A stretch of DNA of 46,629 nucleotides from contig CAJFNT010000099.1 in assembly GCA_904395315.1 (NCBI GenBank), forward strand, positions 1 through 46,629, written 5' to 3'. Origin of the DNA: an uncultured Clostridia bacterium (lineage in GTDB: Bacteria; Bacillota; Clostridia; UBA1381). The position numbers and the translations under genes were made by a program. Positions 8,656 through 16,223 of the stretch are shown one piece after another. The notes under the pieces are model-generated. The model was not told where the DNA came from. It did not search any database and worked only from the letters and a program-made list of their open reading frames with translations. Position 1 is the first letter of the stretch. Every line of letters starts with the position of its first letter.

Positions 8656-9048
8656 TCATTCCACGTCTGCCGCGCCGTCTTTGCCTTTGAATATTCCGGT
8701 TATTTTATCAACAAGATCCGGAGCATAGTCAACAAGCTTTTCTACCACGCTTGAATTTTCAGCGGCGGCAGCAAATCTTACATTACCGTTTTTGGTTATC
8801 ACCAAAAAACCCTCAGGACGTATCGAAGCGCCTGCGCCGACTCCTCCGCCGAATAAGTTATTGCCGTTGCTGTCGGTCTCCTTGAACTCGCTTCCGCCGC
8901 CGCCGACACCGAATGATACGCGGGCGATCGGGATTATCATAGTCCCATCCGGCGCTGTTACAGTATCACCGATTATGCTTTCGGCTGTAAACATTCCGTC
9001 CATAGAGTCGATCGCTGATTCTATAAGTTCCTTTATTTGATTTGCCAT
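8656..9048 (-). CDS. ytfJ: GerW family sporulation protein (YtfJ)
   Basis: A 130-residue protein of the YtfJ/GerW family, which in Bacillus is made in the forespore and is needed for normal germination. The family hallmarks are the start IKELIESAIDSMDGMF, the IIGDTVTAPDGTMIIPIA strand pair and the glycine-rich GVGGGGSEF and GGGVGAGASI loops. It is the last gene of the minus-strand scp operon, next to the DUF2953 gene, matching the ytfI-ytfJ order of Bacillus. A GGAG-type site (AAAGGAGATCACTC) precedes the ATG. Confidence 0.93.
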   Translation of the reverse strand: MANQIKELIESAIDSMDGMFTAESIIGDTVTAPDGTMIIPIARVSFGVGGGGSEFKETDSNGNNLFGGGVGAGASIRPEGFLVITKNGNVRFAAAAENSSVVEKLVDYAPDLVDKITGIFKGKDGAADVE

Positions 9049-9104
9049 AAGAGTGATCTCCTTTCGTTAGCTTTTTTCAGAGCATCCGCAAATTTGTGCA
9101 GCGG

Positions 9105-9710
9105 TTACCCGATCATTTTTTTCATTTTCTTTAAAAGCGGCAGTGCGCGCCGCAAAATTATCACCGTGACCGCGAACATATGATATACATTGGTGCGTAT
9201 GTCAGATGTGAACTGAGCGTACAGCCTCGGATCATTGTAATCCGTTCTAAGGTCTATGTCATGTGAAACAAGGCGCATATGCCTGTCCATCACGCCGACA
9301 ATGTTGTATACAAAAGCCGCTTCAGCTCCATATAGCAGAGCCGTTTCCATAGCGTCCGGCACGCCGATAACAGTAGAAAGCGTGAGCTTTTGTATTTTTA
9401 TCAGATGTCTGCGCATATATTCAAGTATATCATAGACGAGTTCTTTGATCTCCGTAAAGTTTTCACGAATAAAACCGATAGCTGTGGCTATCCGGCTGTT
9501 CCCGCCTTGATCTTCTTTTTCCGGCTCGTCATCGCTGTCTGTCTTAGGCTCTGTCCGTTTTATTCGCGGCATATGCAGCCGTATCCCAAGCAGCTTTACA
9601 CCTGCTGTAAAAGATGTCCCGCCGGCGCTGTATTCGAAATATATTTCCGCGCGTATCGGAACGGCGAGAAGTATCGCTATCACCGCGATAACGATAAGTA
9701 AAACTATCAT
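9105..9710 (-). CDS. DUF2953 membrane-anchored protein (YtfI-like)
   Basis: A 201-residue protein with one N-terminal membrane helix (MIVLLIVIAVIAILLAVPI) followed by a mostly beta-strand soluble region and a second hydrophobic stretch near the C-terminus (HMFAVTVIILRRALPLL). The layout, and the position between scpB and ytfJ, match DUF2953 proteins such as Bacillus YtfI, whose role is unknown but probably sporulation-linked. The ATG at 9710 has GGGAGGTG about seven bases upstream. A longer in-frame start inside scpB would add a charged leader before the membrane helix and is rejected. Confidence 0.85.
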   Translation of the reverse strand: MIVLLIVIAVIAILLAVPIRAEIYFEYSAGGTSFTAGVKLLGIRLHMPRIKRTEPKTDSDDEPEKEDQGGNSRIATAIGFIRENFTEIKELVYDILEYMRRHLIKIQKLTLSTVIGVPDAMETALLYGAEAAFVYNIVGVMDRHMRLVSHDIDLRTDYNDPRLYAQFTSDIRTNVYHMFAVTVIILRRALPLLKKMKKMIG

Positions 9711-9744
9711 ACAAAACACCTCCCGCGCTGAATCGAAACATTCC

Positions 9745-10350
9745 TCATCCGTTCTTCGGTACAGGATCTCCGTCTTTATTATTTTCCGGATCTTCTTTTT
9801 GCGGAGAGCCTGAGATGTCCCCGCTGTCGTTTCCGGGTTCAAGTTTGCTGAGATCTATGGGCGGCAGGTCCGCCGTGCTCCTGAGACCGAAGCAGCGCAG
9901 GAATGTATCGGTGGTTTTGTAGAGTATAGGTCTGCCGGGAGCGTCAAGCCTGCCGGCTTCGTCGATAAGTCCACGCTCATAAAGTCGGTTCATGCATCCG
10001 TCGGAATTAACTCCGCGTATTTTTTCAACCATGCTGCGGGTAACGGGCTGCTTGTACGCGATTATAGCAAGCGCTTCCATTGCCGCGTTTGAAAGCGGCT
10101 GATTGCGCTGTTCGCCGAGTATCTCCCTGATGTACGTATAGTATTCCGGCCTTGAGCAGATCTGATACCCGTCAGAGATGTCTATTATATTAAACCCTCG
10201 GTGATCACGGCTGTATTCGTCCTTGAGATCGGCGACCGCCGATTCTACGTCTTCGATAGACACATTCAGAACGGCTGCAAGCTTTGCTGCTTTGACCGGC
10301 TCGCCCGCTGCAAACAATATACCCTCTATGGCATATTTTATGTTGTTCAT
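9745..10350 (-). CDS. scpB: segregation and condensation protein B
   Basis: A 201-residue partner of SMC and ScpA in the bacterial condensin complex, which organises and segregates the chromosome. It consists of tandem winged-helix domains; recognisable segments are YAIEGILFAAGEPV at the start, the second winged helix EALAIIAYKQPVTRSMVEKIRG and the terminal LYKTTDTFLRCFGL. The final ~40 residues are an acidic, proline-rich tail. It lies 15 bp after scpA and 34 bp before the DUF2953 start, in one operon. Confidence 0.95.
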   Translation of the reverse strand: MNNIKYAIEGILFAAGEPVKAAKLAAVLNVSIEDVESAVADLKDEYSRDHRGFNIIDISDGYQICSRPEYYTYIREILGEQRNQPLSNAAMEALAIIAYKQPVTRSMVEKIRGVNSDGCMNRLYERGLIDEAGRLDAPGRPILYKTTDTFLRCFGLRSTADLPPIDLSKLEPGNDSGDISGSPQKEDPENNKDGDPVPKNG

Positions 10351-10365
10351 TGAATTTTATCCCCT

Positions 10366-11106
10366 TTATTCTGTTTCCGGAACCCGTCCGACTGCGGAAA
10401 TTATGAAATCATGGCTTGTTTCATCGTAATCGGCGCGGATACGGCTGAGCTTTATCATTTCAAGCACCGCTAAAAATGTTGCTATCATTTCCGGCCTTGA
10501 ATCCTCTTCGTGGAAGAGCTCGGTGAATTCGACTTTGCGGCGCTTTTTTAGCACGCCACGGACTTTCTCTGCCATGTCATCGACAGAAACTTTTTCTCTT
10601 CCGACTATACCGTAAAACGCGCGTTTTTCCGGTTTGGCGCGCCGGATGCGGCGTTGATAAATACTGTTGAAAGCATCGGCAAGCTCGCTGAGATCATGAT
10701 GACGGCTGTATTCGGGTATGGGAAATTTGATCTTTTCCTCTTCTCGGAAGACCATATATCGTGATGAGAATTCGCTTTTACGCATTTCGCGCGACGCCTC
10801 TTTGAATTTTTTATACTCATACAATCTGCGCGCCAGCTCTTCGCGAGGATCCTCTTCTTCCTCTTCTTTTTCTTCTTTGGGAAGCAGCATACGCGATTTT
10901 ATATAGAGGAGCTGCGCCGCCATAACAACGAATTCGCTTGTGTTGTCGAGCTCGCTCTCTTCGATGCCGTCTATCGCTTCAAGATATTGATCGGTGATCT
11001 CCGCGATAGGTATATCCCATATGCTGACCTTGTTCTTCTTTATAAGAGTCAGCAGAAGATCGAGCGGTCCTTCAAAACTGTCCAGTTTATAAAGAACAGC
11101 ATCCAT
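10366..11106 (-). CDS. scpA: segregation and condensation protein A
   Basis: A 246-residue kleisin subunit that bridges the SMC ATPase heads and binds ScpB. The N-terminal helical domain is typical (KLDSFEGPLDLLLTLIKKNK, IWDIPIAEITDQYLEAI), a highly charged acidic linker (KEEKEEEEEDPREEL) lies near the middle, and the C-terminal winged helix (FLAVLEMIKLSRIRA) contacts SMC. Its ATG overlaps the stop of the upstream protease gene by one base (TAATG), indicating translational coupling. Confidence 0.95.
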   Translation of the reverse strand: MDAVLYKLDSFEGPLDLLLTLIKKNKVSIWDIPIAEITDQYLEAIDGIEESELDNTSEFVVMAAQLLYIKSRMLLPKEEKEEEEEDPREELARRLYEYKKFKEASREMRKSEFSSRYMVFREEEKIKFPIPEYSRHHDLSELADAFNSIYQRRIRRAKPEKRAFYGIVGREKVSVDDMAEKVRGVLKKRRKVEFTELFHEEDSRPEMIATFLAVLEMIKLSRIRADYDETSHDFIISAVGRVPETE

Positions 11107-11756
11107 TATATCACCGCCTGAACTATTGCATTGCAGAGATCTATGATGCCGTTAAGCACGAGATCAACGCCGGTGCCTATAACTCTTGAGAAAACACCCA
11201 AAAGCGAGAGCACGATTATAAGGATCATGCTGTATCGCTCAAATCTCTGCAGCTTGAAATAAGCGCTCGTCGAAAGGAATACGCCGAGAACTCGTGAACC
11301 GTCAAGAGGCGGGATAGGGATAAGGTTGAATACCATGAAGCAGAGATTTACCTGGGCGAAAAGCAGCACGAAATATGAAATATTATATATTGAGCCGCTG
11401 AAAAGCCCTGTCTTATAGTTGATTATGAATATTACTGTATATACGAGCATGGCTGCCAACGCCAGCACGAAATTTGAGATTGGTCCTGCAAGCGCTGTTA
11501 TTGCCATGCCCCATTTTGGATTTTTGTAATAGCCGGGATTTATTTGCACCGGTTTTGCCCAGCCGAACCCGGTGAGTATCATAAGTATAGTACCGATAGG
11601 GTCAAGATGCGCAAGCGGGTTCAGAGTGAGCCTGCCGGTATATCGCGGAGTCGGGTCACCAAGTTTTGATGAAACGAACCCATGGCAGAATTCATGAAAG
11701 GTAAGCGCGATAAGAACTATCGGTATCATTAAAAGCCTTTGTACAAAATATGACAT
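11106..11756 (-). CDS. site-2 protease family integral membrane metalloprotease (M50)
   Basis: A 216-residue membrane protein of about five helices belonging to the M50/YwhC-type group. The zinc-binding HExxH motif appears as HEFCH (near residue 22) and the third ligand aspartate lies in the conserved [20 protein letters not shown]-containing helix is also present. The substrate is unknown. The ATG at 11756 has GGAGGAA just upstream; an upstream frame extension is AT-rich and unconserved. It is the first gene of the scpA-scpB-DUF2953-ytfJ operon, a frequent arrangement in Clostridia. Confidence 0.9.
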   Translation of the reverse strand: MSYFVQRLLMIPIVLIALTFHEFCHGFVSSKLGDPTPRYTGRLTLNPLAHLDPIGTILMILTGFGWAKPVQINPGYYKNPKWGMAITALAGPISNFVLALAAMLVYTVIFIINYKTGLFSGSIYNISYFVLLFAQVNLCFMVFNLIPIPPLDGSRVLGVFLSTSAYFKLQRFERYSMILIIVLSLLGVFSRVIGTGVDLVLNGIIDLCNAIVQAVI

Positions 11757-11823
11757 TTCATTCCTCCGTAAACTAAGACCGGCGGAGCGCCGCTCCGCGG
11801 TAAATATATAAATATACAATTCT

Positions 11824-11852
11824 ATTATACCTTGTTCAGGTGTTTTTGTAAA
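11824..11852 (-). promoter_or_regulatory. sigma-A type promoter for the protease-scpAB-ytfJ operon
   Basis: On the minus strand, TTTACA (11852-11847), a 17-bp spacer and TATAAT (11829-11824), about 70 bp before the protease start. Confidence 0.7.
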
Positions 11853-11917
11853 GTATTTTTTCTGAATTTAAGCAAATAATCGATGATGATCTGGCAATTA
11901 CAGGCATTATAAAAGTG

Positions 11918-11946
11918 TTGACAAAACTGTCCGGATGTAGTATAAT
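11918..11946 (+). promoter_or_regulatory. consensus sigma-A promoter for the aldolase gene
   Basis: TTGACA (11918-11923), a 17-bp spacer and TATAAT (11941-11946), about 55 bp before the start codon. Confidence 0.8.
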
Positions 11947-12001
11947 AATTAGTGCAGTATGTTGCTGCGGAAAAACGGTAATACGGTAGGAGGAAAATTA
12001 A

Positions 12002-12982
12002 ATGATGGAGAAACACGGAAACCTGATGCAGTTCAGGCCGGATATCAAGGTAGTAGACGCTACTATCCGTGACGGAGGACTTGTTAACAATTTCTATTTT
12101 GAAGACGATTTCGTTAAAAAACTTTACGAGACAAACGTAAAGGCCGGGATCGATTATATGGAATTTGGTTATAAAGCTTCCAAGGAGATGTTTGACGTAA
12201 AGGAGTTCGGTAAGTGGAAATTCTGCGATGAGGAATCGATCAGAAGCATAGTAGGCGAGAACGACACCGATCTTAAGATAGCGGTCATGGCTGATGTGGG
12301 AAGAACGGATTTCAAAAAGGACATAATACCGAGAAGCGAGAGCGTTATTGACATGGTGAGGATCGCTACATATATAAACACCATGCCTGCGGCTATCGAG
12401 ATGATCGAATACTGCCATGCGCTCGGCTACGAAACGTCATGCAATATCATGGCTGTTTCGACCGCAAGAGAAAGCGATATAAATCTTGCGCTGGAGCTTT
12501 TGGGCGAAAGCAGCGTTGATGTTATCTATCTGGTTGACAGCTACGGTTCGCTTTATCCCGAACAGATACGTGATTTTTCGTTCAAGTATCAGAAGATCGC
12601 GCAGAAATACGGGAAAGCTGTGGGCATACATGCTCATAATAACCAGCAGCTTGCGTTTGCGAATACTATAGAAGCTTGCGCATACGGCGTAAGTTATCTT
12701 GATGCGACTATGGCGGGAATGGGAAGAGGCGCCGGAAACTGCAGTCTTGAGGCTTTGATGGGCTTTTTGAAAAATCCGAAGTATAAGATAGTTCCCGTGC
12801 TTAAGTTTGTGGAGAGCGAAATAGTCAAGCTTAAAGAAAAAGGTGTTGTATGGGGTTACGACATCCCGTACCTTTGCACCGGTATACTTAATCTCCACCC
12901 GCGCGCTGCTATAGCCGCGGTAAAGAGTAATGACAAGAATTACTCTGATTTTTACATAGGTCTCTGGGACAGAGAGGATTAA
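12002..12982 (+). CDS. DRE-TIM metallolyase family aldolase (HMGL-like)
   Basis: A 326-residue TIM-barrel protein related to 4-hydroxy-2-oxovalerate aldolase, HMG-CoA lyase and isopropylmalate synthase. The DRE-type motif appears as ATIRDGGLVNN near residue 21, the metal-binding HxH as IHAHNNQQLAF near 215, and the glycine-rich YLDATMAGMGRGAGN block follows. The absence of a LeuA-type regulatory domain and of a nearby acetaldehyde dehydrogenase or thiolase leaves the reaction open; aldol cleavage or condensation of a 2-oxo acid is likely. It is monocistronic, with GGAGGAAA before the ATG and a terminator at 13021. An in-frame second methionine is also possible. Confidence 0.85.
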   Translation: MMEKHGNLMQFRPDIKVVDATIRDGGLVNNFYFEDDFVKKLYETNVKAGIDYMEFGYKASKEMFDVKEFGKWKFCDEESIRSIVGENDTDLKIAVMADVGRTDFKKDIIPRSESVIDMVRIATYINTMPAAIEMIEYCHALGYETSCNIMAVSTARESDINLALELLGESSVDVIYLVDSYGSLYPEQIRDFSFKYQKIAQKYGKAVGIHAHNNQQLAFANTIEACAYGVSYLDATMAGMGRGAGNCSLEALMGFLKNPKYKIVPVLKFVESEIVKLKEKGVVWGYDIPYLCTGILNLHPRAAIAAVKSNDKNYSDFYIGLWDRED

Positions 12983-13020
12983 GTCGCAGAGATTATTTGA
13001 GTCATTGTTGAATATGTGAG

Positions 13021-13041
13021 AACCGAGGCTTGCCCTCGGTT
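13021..13041 (+). terminator. intrinsic terminator after the aldolase gene
   Basis: A perfect 8-bp stem (AACCGAGG / CCTCGGTT) with a 5-base loop, followed by TTTTTCATTTTT. Confidence 0.85.
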
Positions 13042-13117
13042 TTTTCATTTTTATGTATGGTTTTATGAAAATGTATGCGTAAATATTACTTTATTTAAAC
13101 TTTTTTCTCGAAAAAGG

Positions 13118-13146
13118 TTGACAAAGTTACAAAAATATATTATAAT
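13118..13146 (+). promoter_or_regulatory. consensus sigma-A promoter of the unexplained transcription unit
   Basis: TTGACA (13118-13123), a 17-bp spacer and TATAAT (13141-13146), both perfect. No conventional gene follows before the terminator at 13655. Confidence 0.8.
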
Positions 13147-13263
13147 TATTAAAAAGAAAAATAATTTCTTAATATTTATTTAATATTTATTGCCGAGGCG
13201 GATCGCCTGCGCTTATGCAGATGAAATGCTCGGTGTATTCATGAGGAGGGAGATAAAACGATA

Positions 13264-13488
13264 ATGAAAGGAATGGACGCGGAACATGAGATTTGCTGCC
13301 CGGAGAAAATGCCGGGATCAAATTCGGGATATGCGTTTGAGACATGGTATTCGCGCCGAAATATCGGGAAAAGATATTGACGGGCACTTTGGATCGGATA
13401 TATGGGGTCCGAAGCACCGGAGCAGCGATATGTATATTTTGGCGCGGAGGATATTAAGGGTGTAAAGATCGGTTTCCTTAACAATTAA
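13264..13488 (+). pseudogene. possible small gene with an in-frame TGA (recoded or broken)
   Basis: From the ATG at 13264 the frame reads 38 codons (MKGMDAEHEICCPEKM and on), meets TGA at 13378-13380, then continues for 35 more codons (RALWIGYMGSEAPEQRYVYF and on) to TAA at 13486-13488. Codon choice on both sides of the TGA resembles that of neighbouring genes. A purine-rich GAGGAGGGAG lies upstream, but its spacing is long (about 10-14 bases). A 9-bp hairpin (13387-13414) starts six bases after the TGA. Either a nonsense-mutated gene, a recoded TGA, or chance within a structured RNA. No family was recognised. Confidence 0.3.
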
Positions 13489-13654
13489 GATCAATACTGT
13501 GTTAACTGAGGATGAAGGATTATAGGTATGAGATATAAAACAAGTCTGCTTTTAGGGAGAAAAAACAGGTAAGTATCATGCCGCTCGCCGGCGGTAAACC
13601 GACAGCATTATAAAAACCTAATGTTATGGAGATCGATAAGGGAGAAAATAGGGG

Positions 13655-13687
13655 ACTCCGGCTGCAATGTTTATTCGCAGCCGGAGT
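13655..13687 (+). terminator. strong intrinsic terminator of the unexplained unit
   Basis: A perfect 11-bp stem (ACTCCGGCTGC / GCAGCCGGAGT) with an 11-base loop, followed by a T tract. Confidence 0.88.
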
Positions 13688-13771
13688 TTTTTATTTGAAT
13701 ATTTTTGATACACAGTGAGAAAAATATAGCCGTGAGATATATAATACAATAAGATATCGGGGGTGATCCAT

Positions 13772-14782
13772 GTGAACAAAAAGCTTGGAAGACAGACTGT
13801 CGAACTTGGATCGGCGGCGATCATAGTATCAAGCGCGTCTGTGGTCGGTCCGAAAGAGGGGGACGGTCCGCTCGCAAAGGATTTCGATATGATCGTGTCG
13901 GATGAACGTATGGGGAAAAGGTCGTGGGATCTTGCAGAATCGGCGCTGCAGAAGACGGCGGTCGATATAGCCCTGAAAAAAGCTGAGCTTGATGAAAAGG
14001 ATATTGACTGCGTTTTGGCTGGAGATCTGCAGAATCAGTGCGCCGCGGCTCATTATGGACTCAGGGATAAAAATATACCGTTTTGCGGACTTTACGGAGC
14101 GTGTTCCACAATGACTGAAAGTTTGTCTCTGGGGGCGCTGCTTGTTTCGGGAGGAGGTCTGGACCGAGTTGTATGCGCAACGTCAAGCCATTTTTGCAGC
14201 GCGGAAAAACAGTTCCGTAATCCGCTTGAATACGGCGGACAGCGCGCGCCGGCAGCGCAATGGACAGTTACGGGAAGCGGCGCGGCTGTTTTATCCGGCA
14301 CAGGCAGAGGTCCGGCGGTAACACACGTGACTCTCGGACAGATAGTTGATAAAGGAATAACAGATCTCAATAATATGGGTGCCGCTATGGCTCCGGCTGC
14401 GCTTGACACTATAACAGCGCATTTCAGGGATACCGGATACGGACCGGAGGATTATGATCTGATACTCACGGGTGATCTTGGTGTGGTCGGTTCCGATATA
14501 CTTTGCGAGCTTTCAATGAAAAACGGATATGATATTTCAAAAGTGCATAATGACTGCGGTAAAATGATATTTGATATAGAGCGGCAGGATGTGCATGCGG
14601 GAGCAAGCGGCTGCGGATGCTGCGCGTCAGTGTTATGCGGTCATATAATGAAGGAGCTCATGAATGGCAGATATAAAAGGATCATGGTAATAGCTACAGG
14701 AGCACTGATGAATACGATCACTGTTCAGCAAGGGGAGAGCATACCTGCCGTTGCGCATGCTGTGGCGATAACGGCGCGATGA
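13772..14782 (+). CDS. spoVAD: stage V sporulation protein AD
   Basis: A 336-residue thiolase-fold protein that binds dipicolinic acid and works in the SpoVA channel, moving Ca-DPA into the forespore and out at germination. Typical segments are the start NKKLGRQTVEL, the FCGLYGACSTMTESL block near residue 106, SHFCSAEKQFRNPLEYG, and ASGCGCCASVL near the C-terminus. The GTG at 13772 is chosen because GGGGGTGAT ends about five bases upstream and the product then starts like known SpoVAD proteins. The usual preceding gene spoVAC is not present. A sigma-G promoter is expected, but only a TGAATA at 13696 without a clear -10 was seen. Confidence 0.95.
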   Translation: MNKKLGRQTVELGSAAIIVSSASVVGPKEGDGPLAKDFDMIVSDERMGKRSWDLAESALQKTAVDIALKKAELDEKDIDCVLAGDLQNQCAAAHYGLRDKNIPFCGLYGACSTMTESLSLGALLVSGGGLDRVVCATSSHFCSAEKQFRNPLEYGGQRAPAAQWTVTGSGAAVLSGTGRGPAVTHVTLGQIVDKGITDLNNMGAAMAPAALDTITAHFRDTGYGPEDYDLILTGDLGVVGSDILCELSMKNGYDISKVHNDCGKMIFDIERQDVHAGASGCGCCASVLCGHIMKELMNGRYKRIMVIATGALMNTITVQQGESIPAVAHAVAITAR

Positions 14783-14807
14783 CTTGACTGATCGGAGGAT
14801 ATGATAT

Positions 14808-15164
14808 ATGGATTATTTAAAAGCTTTTGCGGTCGGAGGTCTGATATGTGTGATAGGCCAGATACTTGTGGATAAAACAAAGCTCACACCTGCGCGGATA
14901 CTTGTGTCTTTTGTATGCGCTGGTGTATTTTTGGAGCTGTTTGGATTGTACGGACCGCTGTCAGAATTCGCGGGTGCAGGTGCCGGAGTTCCGCTTACCG
15001 GATTTGGTTCCACTCTTTGCAAAGGAGTGATAAAAGCGATAGATGAGAGCGGATTGATGGGTATCTTGACAGGAGGCCTCACAGCCGCGGCAGCGGGAAT
15101 AAGCGCGGCGCTGCTGTTTGGATTTCTCACCGCGTTGATATTTAAGTCGAAGCCGAAAAAATAG
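14808..15164 (+). CDS. spoVAE: stage V sporulation protein AE
   Basis: A 118-residue very hydrophobic protein with about four membrane helices, part of the SpoVA dipicolinate channel in the forespore inner membrane. It has the standard start (YLKAFAVGGLICVIGQILVD), the conserved GFGSTLCKG segment, and a C-terminal hydrophobic helix ending in KSKPKK. A CGGAGGAT site precedes the ATG. It follows spoVAD by 25 bp, as in the spoVACDE arrangement minus spoVAC. Confidence 0.95.
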   Translation: MDYLKAFAVGGLICVIGQILVDKTKLTPARILVSFVCAGVFLELFGLYGPLSEFAGAGAGVPLTGFGSTLCKGVIKAIDESGLMGILTGGLTAAAAGISAALLFGFLTALIFKSKPKK

Positions 15165-15165
15165 C

Positions 15166-15194
15166 TTTACTTTTACTTTATGATAGGGTATAAT
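15166..15194 (+). promoter_or_regulatory. sigma-A type promoter for the GH43-like gene and comF
   Basis: TTTACT (15166-15171), a 17-bp spacer and TATAAT (15189-15194), about 75 bp before the GH start. The -35 directly follows the spoVAE stop. Confidence 0.65.
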
Positions 15195-15272
15195 TTATAT
15201 AATATATAATACGGTACTGCGCCGGAATATATCGGCGCAGCGCCGGAAAGTAAATGAAGGAGGATCAAAAAA

Positions 15273-16223
15273 ATGGAAGAGTTCACAGCGGCAGCGCCGC
15301 TTTTTCGGGATCCGATATATGACGGCGCGGCGGATCCGGTCGTTATTCTTAATAGGGAGACGAACGAGTGGTGGATGTTCTATACCAACAGACGTGCCGT
15401 TCTGCCCGGCCCAAAGTATTCATATGTGCACGGGACAGATATAGGTATAGCGGTTTCGAGCGACGGAGGCAGAACATGGCTTTACAGAGGAACAGCGGAA
15501 GGACTTGAATTTGAGTGGGGAAGAAATACTTTTTGGGCGCCGGAGGTGATATATGCCGATGGCATATACCATATGTACTGTACATATCTTCGCGGAGTTC
15601 CGTATGAATGGGGGCATATGTCATATATAGTCCATTACACGAGCAAGAACCTTTACAGCTGGAATTTTGAGAGCATTCTTGATCTTGGAAGCGAGCCTGT
15701 TATTGACGCGTGTGTCAGAAAAATATCGGATGGCAGGTGGAAGATGTGGTTCAAACAGGACGCGCACACATATACGGCATACAGCGATAATCTATATTCA
15801 TGGACACCTGCCGGGATCGAGGTGGACGGACGCGGGCACGAAGGCCCGAATGTGTTCACTTTTAAAGGCTTTAACTGGCTCATAGCCGACTGCTGGAACG
15901 GACAGATGGTATTCAGGTCAAACACATTTGATAACTGGGAGTTCAAGAATATAATACTTGATAAACCAGGGAAGCGCCGTGATGATGGGTTTATAGGCGG
16001 ACACGCGCATGTTGTGGTATGCGGCGAAAGGGCGTATATCTATTATTTCGTTCATCCGGAGAGAAACAGCGATAACAGGAATGAGGAATGGATACACGAG
16101 GATTACAGGATGAAGAGATCGAGCATACAGGTGGCAGAACTCGAGTTTGACGGTGATACTTTAAGGTGCGACAGAGATGCAGAAAAACCGATGCTGCTTG
16201 TCCCCGAAGGACAGATATACTGA
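15273..16223 (+). CDS. GH43/GH117-like five-bladed beta-propeller glycoside hydrolase
   Basis: A 316-residue protein without a signal peptide, so probably cytoplasmic. Repeated propeller-type segments are visible: YDGAADPVVILNRETNEWWM, FWAPEVIYADGIYHMYCTYL, RKISDGRWKMWF and HEGPNVFTFKGFNWLIADCW. The layout suits the GH43/GH117 group, in which an early Asp and a later Glu (here in HEGPNVF) serve in catalysis. The likely substrate is an oligosaccharide, but which one cannot be told from sequence alone. AAGGAGGATC precedes the ATG. Its stop overlaps the comF start (TGATG). Confidence 0.8.
   Translation: MEEFTAAAPLFRDPIYDGAADPVVILNRETNEWWMFYTNRRAVLPGPKYSYVHGTDIGIAVSSDGGRTWLYRGTAEGLEFEWGRNTFWAPEVIYADGIYHMYCTYLRGVPYEWGHMSYIVHYTSKNLYSWNFESILDLGSEPVIDACVRKISDGRWKMWFKQDAHTYTAYSDNLYSWTPAGIEVDGRGHEGPNVFTFKGFNWLIADCWNGQMVFRSNTFDNWEFKNIILDKPGKRRDDGFIGGHAHVVVCGERAYIYYFVHPERNSDNRNEEWIHEDYRMKRSSIQVAELEFDGDTLRCDRDAEKPMLLVPEGQIY

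Larger units (their letters stand above)
13153..13687 (+). ncRNA. candidate structured RNA, about 540 nt, of unknown family
   Basis: The interval is bounded by a perfect promoter and a strong terminator and contains no normal-length gene. Several inverted repeats can be read: a three-way-junction-like element at 13193-13233 (CCGAG with CTCGG enclosing GGCG/CGCC and CTGC/GCAG hairpins, the two overlapping at one base), CCCGG/CCGGG at 13299-13316, ATATC/GATAT at 13361-13377 and a 9-bp stem at 13387-13414. No riboswitch, tmRNA, RNase P, SRP or T-box signature was recognised. An alternative is a small protein gene with an internal TGA (13264-13488). RNA status is an inference from boundaries and hairpin density. 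Confidence 0.4.

Noticed and set aside
13187-13484. Minus-strand frames and a 59-codon plus frame (13286-13465) in the unexplained unit
   Set aside because: The minus-strand frames have no start signals and no family, and the 59-codon plus frame (MRFAARRKC start) overlaps the alternative frame without a ribosome-binding site; the promoter and terminator are plus-oriented.
13696-13771. Sigma-G promoter for spoVAD
   Set aside because: TGAATA is present at 13696, but no convincing sigma-G -10 element at the right distance; kept only as a remark under spoVAD.
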